From Sceloporus undulatus (taxonomy: Eukaryota; Chordata; Lepidosauria; Squamata; Phrynosomatidae), in the NCBI RefSeq assembly GCF_019175285.1, contig NC_056524.1, positions 102,439,351 to 102,503,350 on the forward strand: a stretch of DNA of 64,000 nt. The letters run 5' to 3'. Below the pieces are notes generated by a model that saw only the letters and a list, made by a program, of their open reading frames with translations, was not told the origin of the DNA and ran no database searches. Made by a program: the position numbers and the translations under genes. Shown in pieces: positions 57,586-64,000 of this stretch. Within the stretch, counting starts at the first letter, position 1; each line of letters begins with the position of its first letter.

Positions 57586-57755
57586 GTTTACTTATATTTC
57601 CCGCCTATCCCTGCAGATTGAGGTGGGATTACAACAGAGATAAAATTACAATAAGAAAGGCCAGATGAGGGCCGTGGCATGTGGTTGCCATGGCCCCAAT
57701 CTGGCGAAGAAAGAGGCGGCTGCAGGCTACCCATTAGGGGTAGTCTGTACAGCCC
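57300..57755. mobile_element. GTACAGAC-type MITE, copy 4, with an internal insert
   Basis: TGATGCTGCGCACCCCACCA, GGTGGCATCATGGTACTCCT, ATGGTGCCCTTTCCATGGTG and AAAGGAGCTGCTTTTTGCGG parallel copy 2. It resumes after the insert with GCCGTGGCATGTGGTTGCCA and ends CATTAGGGGTAGTCTGTACA followed by GCCCC. The insert is about 57540-57655: (AAT)n, then TATATTTCCCGCCTATCCCT and TTGAGGTGGGATTACAACAG, a LINE-tail piece. Confidence 0.65.
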
Positions 57756-59330
57756 CGAAGTTTCCAAACACCCTTCAGAAGCAGCCCCAAGTATAGCACA
57801 TTAAAGTTGACCAAATAGGATGTAACTAAGGCATGTACCACTGTGGTCAGATTTGATGTCTCAAGGAATGGGTGCAGTTGGCACACAAACTTTAAATGTC
57901 TAAAAGCACTCCTGGCCGCTGCAGAAATCTGAGTCTTCACATTCAAAGCTGAGACCAAGAGTATCCCCAAACTGCGAACCTGTGTCTTCAGGGGGACTTG
58001 TACTGCCATCTAACACAGGCTGAATCCCTATTCCCTGATCTTCTGACTGACAAAAAACACCTCTGTCTTATCTGAATTCAGTTTCAACTTGTTTGCCCAC
58101 TTCCAGTCCATTACTGATGATGGAGGAATTACAGTCAGTCCTCGGTATCTGTGGGGTATCCGTCCCCCCCTGGTGGATATCAAGCCCACATTGTCCGTAA
58201 TGGTGGCATGTGCATGTGGCTGTGCCACCATTAGGGACAATGGAATTTAATGGTGGTGCTGCCACATGCACCCACTGGCACGAGACAATGAGGGCTGTCC
58301 CTAATGGTGGCCCAGGTGCATGCATGCACTGCCATTGAGGACAACACAGGCTTGCTGTCCACAGATGCTTGGATCCATGGATGGCAGGCCCACCAGGATA
58401 CCGAGGACCAACTGTATTCACACATTGTTTTTTTAGTGCAACTATGCGGATAATCTCACCACGCATTCCAGTTTAGTTGTTTACAGTATTTTTTTTATCA
58501 GAACTGCATCTACAAGCATCTCTGTGAGTTTTGTCATATGTAGAGTTGATGATGTGGATGTATTTGAAACACGTTCAAGGATGCAGTTTTATCCTGGTTT
58601 ATCCCATATTATTTGCATTGGTTATTCATGCAGCCCACAGTGCAAATCTTTTTTGAAACCTTGAGAAAAATTCTGAGATTGTTTATTTTGGGATTTGCGG
58701 GTTTGGGGGTATCACCCCAAAAAATCTTGAGTTGATGCATTCAAAATTCATATGAACAACAGATATTAATCCAACGTTCATCCAGGATTTTTTTTCCACC
58801 ATCTGAATAACCCCAGACAGTGGTTTAGGACCAGATGGGGGGGAAAGGAGTAATAAAGTTGGATGCCATCCACATATTGATGGCACCACACCCCAGAACT
58901 CCAGAGGACCTCTCCCAGTGGTTTCATATATATGTTAAATAGCTTGTGTGACAAAACAGAACCCTGAAGGACTCCACTAGCCAATGGCAAGGGAATGAAA
59001 TATGAGTCCCACATCACCACCAGCTTGGTTTGCCCCTCTAGGAAGGAACAGAGTCACTTTTATACAATACCACCAAGTCTCATCCCAATGAGGTTGCCTA
59101 GAAGGATACCATAGTTGAACTTATCAAAAGCCTTTGAGAGATCCAGCAGAACCAACAGGGACACGTTCCCTCTGTCCAGTTCCCTGTATAGGTCATCTAC
59201 CAAGGCAACCAAAGCTGTCTCTGTCCCATAGCCAGCCCTGAAACCAGACTGAAATGGATCTAGATAATCCATTTCATCCAGAAAACCCTGGAATTGGGAG
59301 GCTGAATTACTATTTGAATTAGTAGGTATT
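57755..59330 (-). mobile_element. CR1/L2-type (Jockey-superfamily) LINE with RT motifs, antisense, twice interrupted
   Basis: Minus-strand products in N-to-C order: DPFQSGFRAGYGTETALVAL then VDDLYRELDRGNVSLLVLLD and LSKAFDKF (RT N-terminal blocks); SGVLQGSVLSHKLFNIYMKP then YVDGIQLYYSF (the catalytic YADD box has become YVDG); KLKLNSDKTEVFF; and VRSLGILLVSALNV with AAARSAFRHLKFVCQLHPF near 57750-58010. It is interrupted by a MITE at 58132-58414 and by foreign sequence at about 58425-58775. The YVDG box, frame breaks and insertions show it is dead. Confidence 0.8.
58132..58414. mobile_element. TA-flanked MITE inside the antisense LINE
   Basis: The ends CAGTCAGTCCTCGGTATCTG and AGGATACCGAGGACCAACTG are inverted and TA flanks both. 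The interior has repeated ATTGTCC(G/C)TAATGGTGGC words in both orientations. Mariner/Tigger-like by TA target and CAGT end. Confidence 0.75.
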
Positions 59331-59334
59331 TAAT

Positions 59335-61160
59335 ATATGAAATCATGCTACAGAATGGCCAGACTGAGCACCAAAAGATGGGACTGGGTGACTAACACTG
59401 TCCAAATATTAGTAAAATCTTAATGAGTTTATAATTGATGCTATTGGTTCATGCAAAAATGTCCTATTTCTTTCCTTACTCTTAAAAGTATCATTATTGA
59501 TGTTTTGAGAGCAGGAATGCAATTGCTGGTCTCTACTGCCATCTATTGGGGAAAAATTAAAAACATGAGTAGAATTATTATACTGTACTCTCCTTTTCTT
59601 TTTTTAAGACAGTGAACTCTATTCTAATGAACTCAGAAATATCTGTTATGCAAACTAATAAATTAATGGATTTTTAAAAAATATAGATCTCCTATCATGT
59701 ACCATTTAAACTGCTGTGATTCTAGAGAAGGGCCTGGGATAAGTGATTGCATAACAACTCTGCAAAGTTACATGGGACTTCTGAACAGATATACATAAAT
59801 ATACAAAGTATCAAGTTTATTTTATCTTGTATATCAATATGGATGAGGGGAAAAACTACATTTTAAGAATTGGGCACAGTGGCAAAGTGAGAAATTTCAA
59901 ATTTGTAGAATTTCTCTAACTTTTTAAAATTAAAGTTCACTAAAATTCATTTAAACCACTATATACAGTCCAACAGATAGCATATACATTATACAGCTGT
60001 CATGCAGTGTGGCTCACCACATCATGATGTTCAACTCGCCTCAAAACTTTTGCCAGCTTCACCACACTCTAATGTTGTTTGGCCACATGTGTCTCTTGTG
60101 TTCATGTGTGATATATTGAAGAGCATGCCACATGGATTGCAGCACTGCTAGACAAGGCTGGTACTGGTAGTGGCAGATAGAGTTTAGACACTAATACCAA
60201 TTCATACACCAAACAATGGAGCCACAAGCTCATACTATCCAGGGAAGCTATGTATATCAGTTTCTGTGCTTACTATGAATTATGTAAGCAACAGCATCCA
60301 GGAAAGCAGGCCCCTATGTATCTACAGGACTTGGTATTGTATACCAGCCTCGAGTTGCTTCATATTTCATGAAGGCAAGATGAAAACAGCCATATTCATG
60401 TTGCTGATTTTTTGTTTGTTTGTTTGTTTCATTTTCTGTGTAGACTGGTAGATCCTGCTTTCCCTTGACTCCTCTCTTGACACTAATAAGCAGCCTCTTT
60501 TGGGCAGATGCCAAAATCCTTCTGCTCCTGAAGGGTCCCTTTTTCAATGCTCTGACAAGCACTAGATAATTACTAGATGTAATATTCTACCAATGACAGT
60601 TCCAGGGTTGGACCTCTGTTGACAACATAGTGAAATCCAATGGATCTGGGACCTGTCTCCCCTTTCAATTCCATCACCCAGAAACCAGCTCTCAAGAGCT
60701 GGAAGTCTCATGGAACTAGTTTCTTTACAGTGCAAAAGGTTGAAGTGGAAAGTTCTCAAAGTTTGGCCCGAGGCATGGTGGATTTGATCCAATATCTCTG
60801 AGCATTGCTGAATCACAGTGGGCAAATGCAGTGATTGCTGCCTTATGTTTCTTAGCAGAGATGGACCTCTACTTTCAGCAATGCTAGAGCTCTCCTCCTC
60901 CAGTAGTCCACCAATCAAAAAGAGGGCAGAGATGGATAAACACTGGTATGGTTCTTTTGGACCTGGAGCAATTTCTGACCTCAGGCCAGATTCAAATATT
61001 ACAGACTTTCACAGTTAGTATCCTGATGCCTGTAGCAATGTGTGGCAGCGGTGCAAATAATTTTTAAATACTATTTTTTCTATATGGCTTTCCACAAAGA
61101 AGCATGACATTTGGTATATATGAACTTAACTCTTGATTACTCAAAGGCCATTTGTAAAAA
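59335..61160. other. Intergenic, no recognised feature
   Basis: AT-rich sequence. The frames at 60314-60562 and 60562-60918 on the minus strand do not resemble any protein I know. Confidence 0.45.
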
Positions 61161-61168
61161 CTAAAATA

Positions 61169-61422
61169 CAGTGGTACCTCGGGATACGAAATACCCAGGT
61201 TACGAAATTTTCGGGATACGAAAAAATCCCATAGGGAATTATTGTTTCGGGTTACGAATGTTTTTTCGGGTTACGAAAAAACTTTTGGTGCTTTTTTCGG
61301 CTTTTTCGCACGGAATCGCGGCTTTTCCCCATTAGCGCCTATGGCAATTCGGCTTACGAAGGCTTTTCGGGTTACGAAAGCGGCCGCGTTACGAATTAAT
61401 TTCGTAACCCGAGGCACCACTG
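61169..61422. mobile_element. TA-flanked palindromic MITE with TTACGAAA arms
   Basis: The ends CAGTGGTACCTCGGGATACG and CGTAACCCGAGGCACCACTG are inverted; TA is at 61167-61168 and 61423-61424. The interior repeats GGGTTACGAA at least four times, as palindromic sub-repeats. It is CpG-rich and little decayed, so probably the youngest DNA transposon copy here. No transposase. Confidence 0.85.
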
Positions 61423-61464
61423 TAACTCTAGGAATATGACCTTACAACTACTGTTGGTGGGGTG

Positions 61465-61580
61465 GTAATCACGCAGCCCTCCACGTCTTGTTGGATTGCA
61501 ACTCTCAGCATTCATCATCATTGGCTGTGCTAGCTGGTGCTTATGGGAGTTGTACTCCTGTCAGGAGGGCCTCATGTTTT
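61465..61580. mobile_element. hAT-like MITE, both arms
   Basis: GCAGCCCTCCACGTCTTGTT, GGATTGCAACTCTCAGCATT, then GCTTATGGGAGTTGTACTCC and TGTCAGGAGGGCCTCATGTT, with central TTGGCTGTGCTAGCTGG; same layout as the 16138 copy. Confidence 0.7.
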
Positions 61581-61750
61581 CTACCATTGATATACAAGTT
61601 GAGCTTCCTTAATTTGGAAACCTGGAAACCTCCAAAACCAAAAACCTTTTGCCACCAGCTTTGGCCTTCAAGGTGGTGGCTGTGGAGCTTCTGCTCGTTT
61701 GTCTCACAGATTATCAGTGTCTCTCCAGCCTTGCATCTCATATACTAGTA

Positions 61751-61969
61751 CAGTCAGCCCTTCTTATACACAGATTTTTTATACATGGATTTAAGCATAC
61801 ATGGTTTGAAAATGTTCCAAAAAAGTATGAATTTACCTTGATTTTCCATTTTTTATAAGGGACACCATTTTGCTATGTCATTATATTTAATGGGACTTGA
61901 GCATACACGGATTTTGTTATACACAGGGGATCTTGGAACCAAACCCCAGCGTATAACAAGGGTCCACTG
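61751..61969. mobile_element. TA-flanked MITE with TTATACAC-type ends
   Basis: The ends CAGTCAGCCCTTCTTATACA and TATAACAAGGGTCCACTG are inverted; TA is at 61749-61750 and 61970-61971. The interior has ATACATGGATTTAAGCATAC and GAGCATACACGGATTTTGTT. No ORF. Confidence 0.8.
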
Positions 61970-61989
61970 TAATAAACAAATGAGACATA

Positions 61990-63405
61990 AGGCTAGAGAT
62001 GAGCAAGCAGGAGTACTACTCCCACCGCCAAAGGTAGAAGTGGGCAGCTGGTAGCAAAGAGACACTAGGATGGAGAGACACTCAGGATCTGTGAAATGAA
62101 TAGTAGGAATCTCAGCATAAAGCTTGGCATGAATCTATGCCTCCTGCCATTTGCATCCCTCTCCAGCCTTTTAATACAGTATAGGTGCCCTAGTTGTGTA
62201 TTCCAAAATCTGGAGGGAGGGGGGAGATCCCAACTCTAAAATGCTTGTTACCAAGCATTTTGGATATGGGATATTCGTCTACAAAATTTAACACTGGTTT
62301 TAAAAAGCTGCTTCACAGATACCTGTACACCCCTCAGAACTATTCTCACCATAGGGATGCAGCCTGGCACCCTGACATGAGCTACAATTATTCCAGAGAA
62401 GGAATCCTGAGTTGATTTGTAGGAAGAGAAGCAACTAGAGAAGGCAAGCTGCCCACATGAAACAATAAACCAACCAGAGCAAAATTTTATGGTTTGTTTA
62501 GGTGCTCCTTCTGCAAGTGAGGGCTACTGAGTACTGTACACCAGTGCCACCCCTTCACAACAAGCCAGTTTCTGTGGCTCCCTGGCTTGTCATGTCATAA
62601 ATATACCATCTTCTGTTTGTTTGTTTTTTGGATACTGCAGAAACCAGCTTTGGTGCAGTGCCATAATCCTGTTTAATGACCAATGGAATCTATAGGAAAT
62701 GGGATGTATCTTTTATATAAACTTGATCAATCTGAACATCAGCTTTCCCGATCTATGAAAAATCCTGTGGTGCATTAAATGTTCATTCAAGACACCACAA
62801 TGGTCTCTTGCTTATTTCTACCACAATATGCTTTTCTATTTTAAGTGTGAAAAATATTTTGGAACACCATGTGTATATGTACTCTAACTGGAACAATGAT
62901 TAAGCAAATGACAATTATGAAAGCAAGCAGAAAAGTATTAATTTCCCTTTTATTTCCCTTTATCAACATTATAGTGCAATTTTAGGAACAGTTACATTGT
63001 AGATAAAAATTCAGACAACCTTGAAACAAGTATTGCAAAAGTGCCTTAAAACAAAATACAACACATCCACAAGACCACATTTTCATAGCTTTTCTTCTCC
63101 CAAACAAACCAAAACAGTTTCTGGATCTTTAGTCAATTACTGTACATAATATAAATAATCTGATTAAGTGTTCTGTGCCAGGTTTCAAAAGAAATGTTGT
63201 AGTTCCCAAAGAAAATACAATTTGGGGTTGTCGGCAGGTAAGTGCCCTATTTGGCTTTAGTTTGCCACTGTATGCTCACTTTCCTGGAAATAAGTCTCAT
63301 GTACCTGACATATTTCTGAGCAAATGGCTCAGAAGCACCTACTTAACACCCTGATCCTGACCATTTCAAATGGAAGAGATGACTTATTTGCTGAAAGCAA
63401 ATGCT
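61990..63405. other. Intergenic, no recognised feature
   Basis: AT-rich sequence with chance frames. Around 62940-63240 it resembles an AT-rich 3'UTR-like stretch on the minus strand, with several TTTATT words, but no exon was found. Confidence 0.4.
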
Positions 63406-63410
63406 TGACA

Positions 63411-63501
63411 AGAGTTGGTTTGAAGAATGGTACATGGAATGATAGTTTCCAAATCACCCTTGGAAACTATTATCCAATGTACCATTCTTCAAACCAACTC
63501 T
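63411..63501. repeat. Near-perfect 42-bp hairpin with 7-nt loop
   Basis: The left arm 63411-63452 starts AGAGTTGGTTTGAAGAATGG and the right arm 63460-63501 ends GTACCATTCTTCAAACCAACTCT read from 63479. About 3 of 42 positions mispair. It resembles a pre-miRNA-sized stem-loop or a very short palindromic transposon; transcription is unknown. Confidence 0.8.
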
Positions 63502-64000
63502 ACCCACAGCCACTGTGGAGTTCTCATCTTCAGTTCATTGGCAAAACATGTAGCCAAAATATCATGGAGGATGGAGAAGAGAGGAAGTGATGCAGTTTGG
63601 GGCAGTGGGCAAGGAAAATGTTGAACATCCTCATCCCCTTATTCTTACGGTACAGGAGACCGCCAGGTTTCAGGTTTCCTGAAATCACTTATTTCTGCTT
63701 GATAAGACTCTACTCGAATGTAACATTCTCTTTGCAGACTGATACTTTTCTATTTAGTTATTTCCTAAAGCAAGCCTGTAGAACTCATGACTCATCCACT
63801 GAGCACAGCGCATCAAAGGTTCATGTTTTTGCTGTATGCCTCAGACTTGCAATGACTACAAACGCATACATGTGCACTGAAGGTTCAAATGTAAAGATGC
63901 TTCATTGTGCTCGAGTACAAGCTGTGAAGGTCTATACTAACACTTTATTTAGACAGGAGTCCACATTTGATTTCAAATCGCTTTGATTTTTAACAAAGTT
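63502..64000. other. Window end, no recognised feature
   Basis: Chance frames only, including a 129-codon + frame at 63597-63986 with no recognisable motif. Confidence 0.4.

Noticed and set aside
62930-63250. Possible 3'UTR of a convergent neighbour (MFSD9 lies downstream in mammals) on the minus strand
   Set aside because: Several TTTATT words give minus-strand AATAAA signals, but no coding exon with transporter motifs is found up to 64000. Synteny alone is not evidence here.
63597-63986. 129-codon plus-strand frame at the window end
   Set aside because: No motif, biased toward hydrophobic and Cys/His residues by AT-rich composition, no homologue recalled; treated as chance.

Overview
The window is vertebrate nuclear DNA, almost certainly from a squamate reptile (a lizard). 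A single 12-exon gene with GT-AG introns is spread over about 48 kb. The introns are packed with repeats typical of squamates: tRNA-derived SINEs with a Bov-B-like 3' tail, Bov-B (RTE) LINE pieces, CR1 and L2-like LINE pieces, and many small palindromic DNA transposons. The species cannot be named from sequence alone.

Layout. (1) 1-6.4 kb is upstream intergenic DNA. It holds a processed retrocopy of the ATP synthase c-subunit gene (ATP5MC3-like, 1814-2524) with an unbroken 143-codon frame and a perfect 16-bp target-site duplication, several SINEs, a 300-bp inverted repeat and a Bov-B fragment ending in a CAG tract. (2) 6.4-8.4 kb is GC- and CpG-rich, contains a tandemly duplicated LINE tail and three SINE pieces, and leads into the first coding exon. 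(3) 8134-55080 is the coding span of SLC9A2 (NHE2, a plasma-membrane Na+/H+ exchanger) on the + strand. Its 12 coding exons total 2370 nt (789 residues plus stop), and all splice phases join cleanly. The 3'UTR runs to a poly(A) signal at 56500-56505. (4) 56.5-64 kb is downstream intergenic DNA with an antisense LINE carrying reverse-transcriptase motifs, three TA-flanked MITEs and a near-perfect 42-bp hairpin at 63411-63501. No second host gene is visible there.

How the parts work together. The only clearly functional unit is SLC9A2. Exons 1-6 encode the signal/anchor segment and the membrane exchanger domain, and exons 6-12 the cytoplasmic regulatory tail, which ends in an acidic serine-rich stretch and a proline-rich SH3-type motif. 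Repeats surround the gene closely: a SINE ends about 55 bp before the start codon, a CpG-rich hairpin transposon lies in the 986-bp intron 4, and an unclassified insertion with a GT/GC/AC tract lies in the 3'UTR.

I found no convincing new multi-gene system. The best leads are the intact c-subunit retrocopy, the pre-miRNA-sized hairpin at 63.4 kb, the hairpin-rich MITE in intron 4, and a small-TIR MITE family present in several copies. Repeat family names come from recognition by eye, and most repeat ends are good to about 10-30 bases.
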